Source: JAUNBG01 sp964442735 | GTDB taxonomy: Bacteria; Planctomycetota; Planctomycetia; Pirellulales; Thermoguttaceae | Direction: 5' to 3' | Assembly: GCA_964442735.1 (NCBI GenBank) | Contig: CAYUAP010000007.1 | Span: forward strand, 1-64,000 | DNA length: 64,000 nucleotides | Shown: positions 52,623-61,483 of the stretch, piece after piece | Numbering within the stretch: the first letter of the stretch is position 1 | Layout of the letters: every line of letters starts with the position of its first letter | The notes under the pieces: generated by a model | Seen by the model: the letters and a program-made list of their open reading frames with translations, nothing else | Told to the model about the DNA's origin: nothing | Database searches by the model: none | Program-made: the position numbers and the translations under genes

Positions 52623-53987
52623 ATGAAAAAAATAACATTAAATCAAAAACAGAATGAACAGAGTCATCGACAAATTCCCTTCTCCAGGGATATTAGAATA
52701 TATTATATGTTCTTGCTCCTGTTTGTACTTGTGGAATTAAATGTATTTCAGATGCCGTCTCCATTATGGGCCGAGGAATGGGAACCGGACGAAGAGGATT
52801 ACGTTCTTGTTTGTGAACCGGACGAGAACAATCCTTTCTTTTATGGGAATGATTCAACCCTTTTTGAGGAAGATTCCGTTTTTAACGCGAACCTTTATAT
52901 GCCGTCATCGATTATATATCGTGGTCAGACAGCTTCCCCCTATTTGGGGGCGACGAATCCCTATAACAGTCCTGTTTTTGTAGCCCAGGCGAGTAATACG
53001 GAAACAGCAGCTCCGACCCTGCCCGGCGCTGGCACTACGGTGCCCACAACGACCAATACGGCGTCCGCAGGAATCGCGTCCGAGGCCCCCACCTTGAATA
53101 GTACCCCCCCTTCGAGTACAATATCCAATCCGTTCAATAATTTAAGCCCATCCGTTAATAAAATAACACGATTGTGCAATAAAGCATCGTTTGAATATTC
53201 CTTTATACCACGTGGTAATAAACATGATGGTCTACAAGTTCAGGAATTCGATCTTGCAACCCGATTTATAATTCCTTCAACTTGTTTGGCGTCCGCCTCT
53301 TTAAAAAATTCGGAAGCCTCCTTTTATATAGCCCCAAAATTTTCATTTCAACTATGGAACGGCGATTTTAGCTGGAATGGTTACTATCAGGATTTTCGGG
53401 AACAATGGCCGAAAAGTACTTTTAATGCCGGGGCTGATTTCGGTTTTAATGGTGAATATGGTGATTTTGGCGTTGATGCCTTTATCGATCTTGGAATCGC
53501 TTCCAGTTTTAACAAGATCGGTTCGAAGGCGTTTTATATTCGAGGCAGAGCGATGGGAACGCTGGCTATTACTGGAGATAGTAAATTCAAGGCAACCTTG
53601 GGGGCGATTTATTATGATCGTAACCATATTAAACTACTTCCTTCCGGGGGTGTCATTTGGCAACCCAATCCACAGAATGTATGGAGACTCGTTTTTCCTG
53701 ACCCCTATATCGGACATCATTTGGGAAAATTAAACGATACCGACTGGTGGGCCTATATTAATGGAGATATCGGAGGAGGACGATGGCTCATTAGATCCTA
53801 TGGTGAATCAATCAATGTTGATTATAACGACTATCGTTTCGGACTCGGTCTCTCCTTTACCACTCGTTGCGCCGTTAAAGGAAATATTGAGGTCGGAGGT
53901 GCCTTTGGCCGTGAAATGTATTCCTGTGGTCATGCCTGGTTTAAGCCGAATTCTTCTGTTTACCTAAAAGGCGGTATCAGCTATTAA
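52623..53987 (+). CDS. Exported beta-rich protein, paralogue of the next gene
   Basis: The 454-residue protein has a late signal peptide (about 25-50, ending SPLWAEE), an acidic segment, and a Thr/Pro/Ala-rich linker (about 120-175). The C-terminal 270 residues alternate polar and aromatic/hydrophobic positions, as in outer-membrane beta-barrels (FQLWNGDFSWNGYYQ, FGFNGEYGDFGVDAFIDLG). LLPSGGVIWQPNPQNVWRL corresponds to IYPIGGILWRPSEELYFEA in the next gene, so the two are paralogues. I cannot name the family with confidence; DUF6268-like barrels are a possibility. The genes are close and co-directional, probably an operon. Confidence 0.8.
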   Translation: MKKITLNQKQNEQSHRQIPFSRDIRIYYMFLLLFVLVELNVFQMPSPLWAEEWEPDEEDYVLVCEPDENNPFFYGNDSTLFEEDSVFNANLYMPSSIIYRGQTASPYLGATNPYNSPVFVAQASNTETAAPTLPGAGTTVPTTTNTASAGIASEAPTLNSTPPSSTISNPFNNLSPSVNKITRLCNKASFEYSFIPRGNKHDGLQVQEFDLATRFIIPSTCLASASLKNSEASFYIAPKFSFQLWNGDFSWNGYYQDFREQWPKSTFNAGADFGFNGEYGDFGVDAFIDLGIASSFNKIGSKAFYIRGRAMGTLAITGDSKFKATLGAIYYDRNHIKLLPSGGVIWQPNPQNVWRLVFPDPYIGHHLGKLNDTDWWAYINGDIGGGRWLIRSYGESINVDYNDYRFGLGLSFTTRCAVKGNIEVGGAFGREMYSCGHAWFKPNSSVYLKGGISY

Positions 53988-54067
53988 CAAATTTGGTTAT
54001 TAAGACCGGAATATATTGCCATCATGGACCTATTACTTTACATAAAACAGACTATCTGATTATTGTT

Positions 54068-55348
54068 ATGAATAACACTTTCCGATATAGATATACGAAA
54101 CAAATCACGAGGATAATTCTGTTATCCGGTTGGATCCTTGTGTTTTGCATTATCTCCAAGGGACAAACAGAAGAACCCTTTTTTTATTCCGGAACCTCTA
54201 TTTATACTCCACCCAAAAATTATGGTTTTTTTGGTTATTCACGTGCCGAGGAACCGTTGTCGGAAAACATATTGCCTCCTTCCAGTGGAGAATTGGCTAG
54301 CCAGAATCCATTGATTACGGATTCGAGTAATTCCTCTTTCCTTCCGAATAGAGTATCGGCACCAATATCAGACACGGATACAAATACGGAACCGGTTCTC
54401 ATGGTCCCTCCCACGGGTAAAATATTAGCCTCGCCACAGGAAACGTATTCCTCCCAAAGCATAATGAACGAAAATCGGTTATCACGATTTACTCTAATGC
54501 CGCAGCCTGTTCGAAATTCATTGTTTCAGGGGGCAGCGGGAGGATTGAGTTATCTTCCCAACGTTTCCAAAAAGAATTTAGGTATGGTTCAGGCTAATGC
54601 GTCTGTTACAATGGGAATACCACTTCCAACAGAGGAATCTCCGCTTTTAATCACCCCCAGTTTTTCCTGGACCGATTTAGAGTTACCTCAAACGCTAGCA
54701 GGATTACCTCCACAACGGGAAAAACTATCACTCTACAAGTCGGGAATCTCTTTTGATTATTTATTTCCTCTCTCCGATTCGTTTCTGCTGGATGCCAATG
54801 TTCAAGTAATGTGGTCTTCGGATTTTCGGAGTAACAGTAGTAAAGCGTTTCGCATAAACGGATACGGAACCTGTGTCTGGCGAATGAGCGATCAAGCCCT
54901 AATGATTTTAGGAGCCGGATATAACGATGTTTCTGGATTTATGAAGATCTATCCGATTGGCGGAATTCTCTGGCGTCCCTCGGAAGAGCTCTATTTCGAA
55001 GCCTATTTTCCACGACCTAAAATAGCCTGGAGACTCCCTGATAATCTCGCCGGACCAAGTAAAGCTCCCTATTGGTTTTATGTTGCAGCAGAATTTACTA
55101 CCGAAAAATGGGAAATTGAATCGATGGAAACCAGTTACTATTCCTATTCCAAGGAATGCGAACTTGTCTACTACGATCTACGTCTTTACGTTGGTCTGGA
55201 ACGAAAAAGCCTGTCCCATCTCAATTGGGCTCTGGAAGGTGGACTTGTATTCGATCGAAATATGACGTATGATAATCGATTATGGAATTATGAAGAAAAA
55301 GTATCGCCAAAAGCTGTTGGCTTTGCCCGATTAAAAATGAGTTATTAA
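54068..55348 (+). CDS. Exported beta-rich protein, paralogue of the preceding gene
   Basis: From the ATG at 54068 the product has 426 residues; the earlier TTG at 53993 would place 25 extra residues before the signal peptide. The signal peptide runs to about ISKGQTEE. After a Ser/Pro-rich region the C-terminal part (about 165-426) is barrel-like, with LITPSFSWTDLELP, FSYLF-type strands, PIGGILWRPSEELYF and YYDLRLYVGLERKS, and ends in an aromatic (RLKMSY), a common feature of outer-membrane barrels. It resembles the preceding protein in strand order. It lies 80 bp after it and 19 bp before the next gene. Confidence 0.8.
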   Translation: MNNTFRYRYTKQITRIILLSGWILVFCIISKGQTEEPFFYSGTSIYTPPKNYGFFGYSRAEEPLSENILPPSSGELASQNPLITDSSNSSFLPNRVSAPISDTDTNTEPVLMVPPTGKILASPQETYSSQSIMNENRLSRFTLMPQPVRNSLFQGAAGGLSYLPNVSKKNLGMVQANASVTMGIPLPTEESPLLITPSFSWTDLELPQTLAGLPPQREKLSLYKSGISFDYLFPLSDSFLLDANVQVMWSSDFRSNSSKAFRINGYGTCVWRMSDQALMILGAGYNDVSGFMKIYPIGGILWRPSEELYFEAYFPRPKIAWRLPDNLAGPSKAPYWFYVAAEFTTEKWEIESMETSYYSYSKECELVYYDLRLYVGLERKSLSHLNWALEGGLVFDRNMTYDNRLWNYEEKVSPKAVGFARLKMSY

Positions 55349-55367
55349 CTCTTAATGGAAGGTCCTG

Positions 55368-55856
55368 ATGACTGTTGTAATTAAAGAATGGTGGCTTGAT
55401 CAGGAGATTGATCTAAATAGTAAAGTTCAACCTCCGGTCGGCCCGAGTATTACTCGTGTTAAATGTTGTATCGATTTAATATGTAACGTTGATTTAACCG
55501 GAAGAATACAGGTTCAGAGAATTACGTTGGCTCGCGGTATGAAGAAGAACCGATACAACGTTTCCTGTACCAAGGCGGGCCAATGGCTCGCCGACCAGTA
55601 TTGTGAATTGGCAGTCAATAAAGGATTACGTTCTCTGGCAGATTCCATTATACAAAACGAAACACGATTAAAACAGGAAATCATTGATCGACATGCCGCT
55701 ATGGCTCGAATTCCGGAAGAAGAACCCGTCACTAAAAAATCCGGGTCCTTTATGGGAACGTTTGTCGTTGGTATTATTAAATTGATCGGTTCTATTGTTC
55801 GTTCTTGTATAAAACTTGTAGGCGTTATCATTAGGAAATGTTCCAAAAAAGATTGA
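55368..55856 (+). CDS. Small protein of unknown function with hydrophobic C-terminus
   Basis: The 162-residue product starts at an ATG with GGAAGG upstream, 19 bp after the preceding gene. Residues about 1-100 are mixed alpha/beta with Cys-rich KCCIDLICNVD. A charged helix follows (about 90-115), then Pro/Glu-rich residues, then a hydrophobic, Lys-ended helix (GTFVVGIIKLIGSIVRSCIK) that probably inserts in the membrane. I do not recognise the family. Co-transcription with the two barrel-like proteins is likely. Confidence 0.7.
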   Translation: MTVVIKEWWLDQEIDLNSKVQPPVGPSITRVKCCIDLICNVDLTGRIQVQRITLARGMKKNRYNVSCTKAGQWLADQYCELAVNKGLRSLADSIIQNETRLKQEIIDRHAAMARIPEEEPVTKKSGSFMGTFVVGIIKLIGSIVRSCIKLVGVIIRKCSKKD

Positions 55857-56201
55857 AAAATCCAAACGACAAACATCGTTTCATTTCCATTCGTAAAGGT
55901 GCGCCATAAAATCGTATTTGAGGAGAAACATCTTCCACTCGACTAGTGGTTACAACCACTTAAAAAACGGCGTTGACTGGAACGCGGACGTCTCGTCCGC
56001 ACTGCCGGGAAAACAGGCGTCTCGCCTGTTTTATTCCCCTGATTGAACTCCTAAATGAAAGTGTTGTCTACCACCAGTGTTTACAACCACCAGATTATTT
56101 AGCAATCATAGTCCTGGCAATCATAGTCCTTTTGTTACCTCAAGATCTCCATACGGACGAAAACTTGAGGGAGATTAAAGATCAAACTGTAAAATATTTT
56201 T
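55857..56201. other. Intergenic with a partial family A repeat
   Basis: AGTGGTT-AC-AACCACT-like inverted repeat near 55943-55960, then a truncated family A copy (55970-56036) lacking both termini. CAATCATAGTCCT occurs twice (about 56103-56130). No gene is seen. Confidence 0.55.
55970..56036 (-). repeat. Family A twin-hairpin repeat, core only
   Basis: Both stems are intact (GCGGACG-TCT-CGTCCGC and AAACAGGCG-TCT-CGCCTGTTT) but the TATACT/AGTATA termini are absent, so this is a deletion remnant. Confidence 0.75.
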
Positions 56202-57278
56202 CTAATATTTCATTATCATTTCAGCAGAAAGGACGGTCGGTTCTGTAGGCCGTCCGCTGGAATCAGTCAGAGCGACACCGGCTTTTTTACGGTCAATTCC
56301 CAGAAGCATTGAACTTTCCATCCCCTCAATTTTTATCAAACCGTCATAATCCATGGTTATGACCGCATGAACCGGATCATTATAAGCTACAGTATGATTG
56401 AGTAAACTGTACTTTTTACATAACTCCTCCGGATAAAGATTATGTGTCTTTTCTATCCAGTCATAGGACGCGGAATTCAGATCAAAGTAGACGACATTAT
56501 CCAGTATGCGAAGGAAATTGCGATGATAATGTCCATTAATACAGAGGCGAATACGGCCCGGATGCTTTTTATTGACCTCGTTAATGATTTTACGTAGTTC
56601 CTGCCAGTTGGCGACACTTCCCACTTCCCGTTCAATACTCTGGTGACTGACAAGAATACAAGGAAAGGGCGATTCGGACATGACTGCCTTCATCCACTCT
56701 ACCTGCTCCGGAGGCACTACTGTTATCATATCGGTCTTCGCTTTAAAATAGTTGCCATGGGTATAATGGGTGTAGACTCCATCTATACAAAAATAGTTCG
56801 GATCAAATATTATAAATCGAAATCCATTTTTATCGAAGGTATAATGGCCTTTCGGCATTCGATAACATTCAAGCGACTTCTCGTACGCACAGCCATCCTG
56901 ATCATGATTGCCAAGACAGTGATAGGAAGGAATCTTGAAATCGTTATACATATTGACAAAATCCATAAATTTGGGTGGATTATGGGTGAAGTCGCCCGCA
57001 TGAATGATTAAATCGCATTGCTCCTTGACGGCACGTTCCTGAATCTGAACTAAATGCTCCGGAGTCTGCGAATAAAAGGTCCCCGGATAATGATGAATGT
57101 CGGCAAAAGCAGAAAATTTAATTCGTGTCTGCAACTTCTGCTTTTCTTCCGCCATTACAGATTTATTCCAAGGCAACACTGCTGCTGAAACTGCGATCAA
57201 TCCCGCTCCTAAAAATCGACGTCGGTTCGCCTGACTTGACTCTTTTGATTCTGTCTTCATTTTTTGCTCTGTCTTCAT
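56202..57278 (-). CDS. Calcineurin-like metallophosphoesterase with twin-arginine leader
   Basis: The 358-residue protein starts with a Tat-type leader (ANRRRFLGAGLIAVSAAVLP). The metal-binding motifs of the calcineurin superfamily are in order: FADIHH (D-x-H), HAGDFTHN (GD), CLGNHDQDG (GNHD), VSHQSIE (H) and NGHYHRN (GHxH). It should be a periplasmic or exported phosphoesterase. The substrate cannot be inferred. It stands between family A copies and appears monocistronic. An ATG at codon 7 is an equally possible start. Confidence 0.9.
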   Translation of the reverse strand: MKTEQKMKTESKESSQANRRRFLGAGLIAVSAAVLPWNKSVMAEEKQKLQTRIKFSAFADIHHYPGTFYSQTPEHLVQIQERAVKEQCDLIIHAGDFTHNPPKFMDFVNMYNDFKIPSYHCLGNHDQDGCAYEKSLECYRMPKGHYTFDKNGFRFIIFDPNYFCIDGVYTHYTHGNYFKAKTDMITVVPPEQVEWMKAVMSESPFPCILVSHQSIEREVGSVANWQELRKIINEVNKKHPGRIRLCINGHYHRNFLRILDNVVYFDLNSASYDWIEKTHNLYPEELCKKYSLLNHTVAYNDPVHAVITMDYDGLIKIEGMESSMLLGIDRKKAGVALTDSSGRPTEPTVLSAEMIMKY

Positions 57279-57461
57279 TTCTTGTAATAATCCATTTCTT
57301 GTTATAATTCACGGACTGGTGTCCTGTACATCAGATATTCTAACCAGATATTCTAACCAGATATTTTAACCAGAATTATACACAATTACCAGCGATATTT
57401 TAAAAGAATAGAAAAAGACTCGAAATAAATTTACAACAATAGATATAATCAGAACAATAAT

Positions 57462-57704
57462 TATACTCAAGGTCGTTATAAAAATCTATTTTTCAAAACA
57501 GGCGAGACGCCTGTTTTGGAAGATGCGGACGAGACCTGCCTGCCGTCAGGCATGGCGTCCGCGCTCCCAGGAATTGCCGATTTTATACCGGAGCCGGTAT
57601 GGGCAGTAGCCTTCGGCTTCAATAATCCGCCCGTCGTTGCCAGGCTTGTACAAACAAGATCCGGAAAATTCAAATGGATTGAGTGTATAACGTCCTAAAG
57701 TATA
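57462..57704 (+). repeat. Family A repeat, expanded 243-bp form
   Basis: The usual first stem is followed by a second stem interrupted by the nested palindrome TGCCTGCCGTCAGGCA. About 100 bp of extra sequence follows, including ATACCGG-AG-CCGGTAT, before the standard end CGTCCTAAAGTATA. It is nearly identical to the next copy. Confidence 0.88.
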
Positions 57705-57750
57705 CAATACAGATTCAGGAACAAGGAAGGATATTGAGTTCACAAATAAA

Positions 57751-57993
57751 TATACTCAAGGTCGTTATAAAAATCTATTTTTCAAAACAGGCGAGACACC
57801 TGTTTTGGAAAATGCGGACGAGACCTGCCTGCCGTCAGGCATGGCGTCCGCGCTCCCAAGAATTGTCGCATTTATACCGGAGCCGGTATGGGCAGTAGTC
57901 TTCGGCTTCAATAATCCGCCCGTCATTGCAGGGCTTGTACAAACAAGATCCGGAAAATTCAAATGGATTGAGTGTATAACGTCCTAAAGTATA
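57751..57993 (+). repeat. Family A repeat, expanded 243-bp form (second copy)
   Basis: Same structure and length as the copy at 57462-57704, differing at only a handful of bases. The 46-bp spacer between them is unrelated, so this is a direct duplication or two insertions of the same expanded form. Confidence 0.88.
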
Positions 57994-58114
57994 CGTTTAT
58001 CAAATAAATACGTTTATACTGTCATTCAGGAAATAGAGAATGTCACGACCTTGTGTAATAACAGGTCTCATAAAATTATATAGTCTATAAAAAAGAGATT
58101 TTCAATCAAGAAAT

Positions 58115-58168
58115 AAAAAACGACAAACACTGTTCGTTCCTGTCAGGGGAGGTTTTCGTGTTTGCCGT
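58115..58168 (-). terminator. Terminator of the TolC-like gene
   Basis: On the minus strand ACGGCAAACAC pairs with GTGTTTGTCGT (one G-T type mismatch) across a loop of about 27 nt and is followed by six T. It lies 45 bp after the stop of the efflux protein. The long loop lowers confidence. Confidence 0.6.
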
Positions 58169-58212
58169 TTTTAGTCAAGGTACGACTTTATATCGTTGGG
58201 AAATTATTGTTT

Positions 58213-60279
58213 TTAATTTGCTTTCAGAACGTCTTGAAGTGCTGGAAGCGATTGTTTAGGTTCGTTTGTTCTCAAGGAGGAATTTCCTGCTCCGGAGACG
58301 TTATTGGCGGCAGTGGACTGGTTGTTGTCCGTTCTACTAGCCAGGACGGTTGGATCGGTTCCCTGAATCTGGGGATAGGTACCGCGGCTAACAACTTGCG
58401 GTTCGGTGAATCCATAGTTCAGGTAATGGCCCGCATCTCGTTCTCGAGCTCGACGAAGAGCATCGAAGTAGGCCTTCGTATTCCAAGGACCTTCGGAGAG
58501 TGTGACTCCGTTGTATTCCAGTAATGAACCTTTTCGGAAGTTCAGGTTGACAATGGACAGGTTGTAATCGACGACCATTCGGTAATAACTCGTTTCAGCT
58601 TCTGCAAGTTTCTGCTGTGCTTGTAAAACCTCGAATAAAGTTGTCTTTCCGACATCGAAGGAAGCACTAACCGCACGAAACTCTTTACGTGCTGCACGAA
58701 GAACACTCAAATAATCTTCAATCAAACGATAGGTACGGTCAAGGTCACGATAGTTATCCGAAAGGTTGTGGACCAGTTCAAGTTCCTGTTCCTGAAGGAT
58801 AGCACGTTCACGAGAGAGCATGAGCTCGGCATTTCGAACTGCAGCCATTTCACGTCGGAACCCAATCGGAACCGAGGCGGTGACTCCAAGTCCCCAATTC
58901 TGCCAATTACCTTCGGTCAAATCACCAATGGCATTGGATTTTGTATTGTTCGAATCAAGAAGATCCTTGCCCATTCCATGGAACCGATATCGGCCTTCCA
59001 AGTCAATCTGGGGCAACAGATAATTTCTTTGTGCAATTAACTGTAGTTCGTATTTTTTGATATTCCATTTCTGTTTTCGCAGTTCGGGCGAACGGGCCAA
59101 TCCTTCGGCAACAATCTCGTCCCAATTATATTGGACTCGGGCAATCGTTGGTTCGTCAACCGGTTTAATCAAACGACCATCGGTCGGAGCAATACCAATC
59201 ATGTAACGAAGTAATTGTTCGTTTTTATACAGATTACTCTGTGCTTCCTGTACGGAGACCTTGAACCGTTGATAGTTCTGTTCCGCCTGGGCCATATTCT
59301 GTGCCGTTCCTTGAGCATGACCAACATCAAATTCGGCTTTAACGGTTCGCCAAGATTCCAATGCGGCATCCAAACCAGCTCCAGACGCACTTAAACTACG
59401 ATAGGCATAATAGAGATTCCAATAGGTCTCTTCTATATCCTGTAACGTGTTTCGAACTCCCATCTCGAAATCTGCCAGGGCCATGTCCGTATTGATTCGG
59501 GCAATGACGACTCCATTATTACTGCCAATGGATGCATTCGGACCCGCAATCCGGTTGAAATCAACTCCGGCCCCCCGGAATAAAGGTTGGGTAAATCCAG
59601 CCTCCACATAGGATGTCCATACAGAAGAATACTGCCGATATTCCGCATCAGACCAGTCATAGCCTGCTCCCGTCCCCATATAGACGTTACCTCCAGTCGC
59701 CACCGTCTTCGATAATGTCGTCTGGAACGTTCCTGCCTCGGCTGCGTTGCCATAATAGGAGGGAGAAAGTGTTGAATCTCTATTTTGCGGTGTACCTTCA
59801 CTCTGCCAGGATATTGTTGAACTCCATATTGCATCGTAGGCTGATAATGCTGCCTGAACGCCCGTCTGGGGATTCGTCTCAATTAAAGCCGGATCCCAAA
59901 CGGTTAATGCCGCATTGGGAGAAGACAACAATAACGTCGGCATTCCATTGACTCCTGCCGATGAAAAATTGACGCCACTGAGCTGACGAAGAATTTTTCC
60001 ATTCTCCAAGGCCATTTGACGTACCTCGTCAAGTGTCAGGAGCCATTCCTTTTCCGGATCCTGATTGTCCAGGGTTAATGGAGCCAATGTTTTACATACT
60101 TCATCCAGTGAAGGGACCGCTGTATCCGGATAGTCGATTTTCGTCTGCTCTGCTATATACTGACTCTCGACGTTTCCTCGTGGATGTAAAAAGATCGGTT
60201 GTTGGGGTTGACATCCTGTCAACGCCGCGATCGTTATGATTCCTGTTAGAAACCATCTTAATTTAAATTGCCGATTCAT
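58213..60279 (-). CDS. TolC-family outer-membrane efflux lipoprotein
   Basis: The 688-residue protein has lipobox LTGC (C23). TolC-type repeats follow: the first starts with LTLDEVRQMALENGKILRQL and the second near the middle (SPELRKQKWNIKKYELQLIAQRN, described in parts). Long helices with Gln/Glu heptads (REMAAVRNAELMLSRERA) form the periplasmic tunnel. FEVLQAQQKLAEAETSY is the conserved last helix. It is longer than most TolC proteins (about 450-500) because of an N-terminal insertion and a Pro/Ser-rich tail. No inner-membrane partner pump is encoded in the window, so the substrate is unknown. Confidence 0.9.
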   Translation of the reverse strand: MNRQFKLRWFLTGIITIAALTGCQPQQPIFLHPRGNVESQYIAEQTKIDYPDTAVPSLDEVCKTLAPLTLDNQDPEKEWLLTLDEVRQMALENGKILRQLSGVNFSSAGVNGMPTLLLSSPNAALTVWDPALIETNPQTGVQAALSAYDAIWSSTISWQSEGTPQNRDSTLSPSYYGNAAEAGTFQTTLSKTVATGGNVYMGTGAGYDWSDAEYRQYSSVWTSYVEAGFTQPLFRGAGVDFNRIAGPNASIGSNNGVVIARINTDMALADFEMGVRNTLQDIEETYWNLYYAYRSLSASGAGLDAALESWRTVKAEFDVGHAQGTAQNMAQAEQNYQRFKVSVQEAQSNLYKNEQLLRYMIGIAPTDGRLIKPVDEPTIARVQYNWDEIVAEGLARSPELRKQKWNIKKYELQLIAQRNYLLPQIDLEGRYRFHGMGKDLLDSNNTKSNAIGDLTEGNWQNWGLGVTASVPIGFRREMAAVRNAELMLSRERAILQEQELELVHNLSDNYRDLDRTYRLIEDYLSVLRAARKEFRAVSASFDVGKTTLFEVLQAQQKLAEAETSYYRMVVDYNLSIVNLNFRKGSLLEYNGVTLSEGPWNTKAYFDALRRARERDAGHYLNYGFTEPQVVSRGTYPQIQGTDPTVLASRTDNNQSTAANNVSGAGNSSLRTNEPKQSLPALQDVLKAN

Positions 60280-60734
60280 AGGTTAATCCCTTTTACAACG
60301 GATATTCACTTGGGGAACTGCATTTTTCTATTTCTTTACTTCCGATTCCTTGTATGAAAATTTTCTTTTCCCATAAAGGCCTTTTCGGATTATTTAGTCA
60401 AATGCTACAAGCGTTACCGTCTCTACCTTGACTTTTTATACAAAACACACTCTTTTGAAAACCCTTTATCCAGATTATACTGACATTTGTTTCCGGACTT
60501 GCCTTCAGTGGACGTCCCTGTCCTTGAATGTATTCTGCCTTTTGGTATATATCCTGTCCGTTGCCTCGTAAATTTTATTTAATACATTCGATATTATCAA
60601 ATTTTTCGTTACAACTTCTACTACCATTACTTCTAATATCGGTCATACAATAGGCAATTCTGAAAACTTTTGTCCCCAAAACACAAAATTTTTATAGATT
60701 TTTTACAGGAGAGTCTTTTTATATTACGTATCTT
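60280..60734. other. Divergent intergenic region, TolC-like gene / ATP synthase operon
   Basis: About 455 bp without gene or dispersed repeat. It must hold the minus-strand promoter of the efflux gene, not placed here. Confidence 0.5.
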
Positions 60735-60743
60735 TGCTATAAT
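60735..60743 (+). promoter_or_regulatory. Extended -10 promoter of the ATP synthase operon
   Basis: TGCTATAAT is a perfect extended -10 (TGnTATAAT). No good -35 lies at 17 bp, as is common for this class. The predicted start is near 60750, about 27 nt before the first ATG. Confidence 0.6.
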
Positions 60744-60776
60744 ACACATATTAAACATAACAAGTGGAGCTGTAAT

Positions 60777-61022
60777 ATGAAACAAAACGAAGATAATGGA
60801 CAGCAAGACGAACGATCGCCATTAGCAATTGGATACGCTTGGAGCGTTCATATTACTTCGTTAGCCATAGAAATGGTGGTTTATGTCCTGCTAGGACTTG
60901 CTCTGGACCATTATTTACATACATTACCCCTATTTATTATAATAGGCGCAATATGGGCTATGTGGGTTTTAATGCACCGTCTTGTTACTTTAGACAAACA
61001 GGGAAAAACAAAAGATGACTAA
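60777..61022 (+). CDS. AtpZ/AtpI-like small membrane protein of the F0F1 operon
   Basis: The 81-residue protein has two hydrophobic helices (about 25-47 and 49-68) separated by the GLALDHYLHTLPLF loop, as in the PF09527-type ATPase_gene1 (AtpZ) family. It heads the ATP synthase operon and may help c-ring assembly or Mg2+/Ca2+ handling (family-level proposals). Its end overlaps the next start by 8 bp. Confidence 0.8.
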   Translation: MKQNEDNGQQDERSPLAIGYAWSVHITSLAIEMVVYVLLGLALDHYLHTLPLFIIIGAIWAMWVLMHRLVTLDKQGKTKDD

Positions 61023-61473
61023 CGAAGAGAAAATAAAGGAAATTTCTGTAAAAAATAGTGAAAATCTTTTTTTTTTAGGATCTACCTTAATTTTATTTTC
61101 AACCTTTAGTATTCTGCTATTGGTTATTGGTCTGTTGATCGAATGGTTTTTCATACGTGAAACCTGCCATTTTACAGTGTTTCTTTCCTGGGGAATATGT
61201 TACATTTCCGGAATGTTATCGTTCATTTTGAGCTGGAGGCTGGAACGAAAATATCGATTAGTCATAGCGACTGTAGGTACGGGAATGTTTATTCGTAGTG
61301 GATTTCCCTTGATCTCTGTCCTTGTACTATTTTTTATATTGGATAAAATAATACTTAAACAAGTCATTTTGGAAGTGGCCATAATATATATGGTAATGCT
61401 TCCGTATGAGGTTTGGTTGTTTTTACCCCAAAAAAACAGTACAAGTCAAGTTAATAAACACATAAACAAGTAG
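61015..61473 (+). CDS. AtpI-like ATP synthase accessory membrane protein
   Basis: The 152-residue protein has four predicted helices (about 20-45, 53-72, 85-105, 115-140). Position between the AtpZ-like gene and atpB, size and topology match AtpI, an assembly factor of the c-ring. Sequence similarity to AtpI is weak by eye, so the call rests mainly on context. Confidence 0.65.
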   Translation: MTNEEKIKEISVKNSENLFFLGSTLILFSTFSILLLVIGLLIEWFFIRETCHFTVFLSWGICYISGMLSFILSWRLERKYRLVIATVGTGMFIRSGFPLISVLVLFFILDKIILKQVILEVAIIYMVMLPYEVWLFLPQKNSTSQVNKHINK

Positions 61474-61483
61474 ATGATTAACA

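Larger units (their letters stand above)
57279..58114. other. Repeat-rich intergenic region
   Basis: It contains three tandem 13-bp CCAGATATTCTAA units (about 57331-57375) and two long family A copies (57462-57704, 57751-57993). No gene is seen; short frames here read through the repeats on both strands. Confidence 0.65.
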
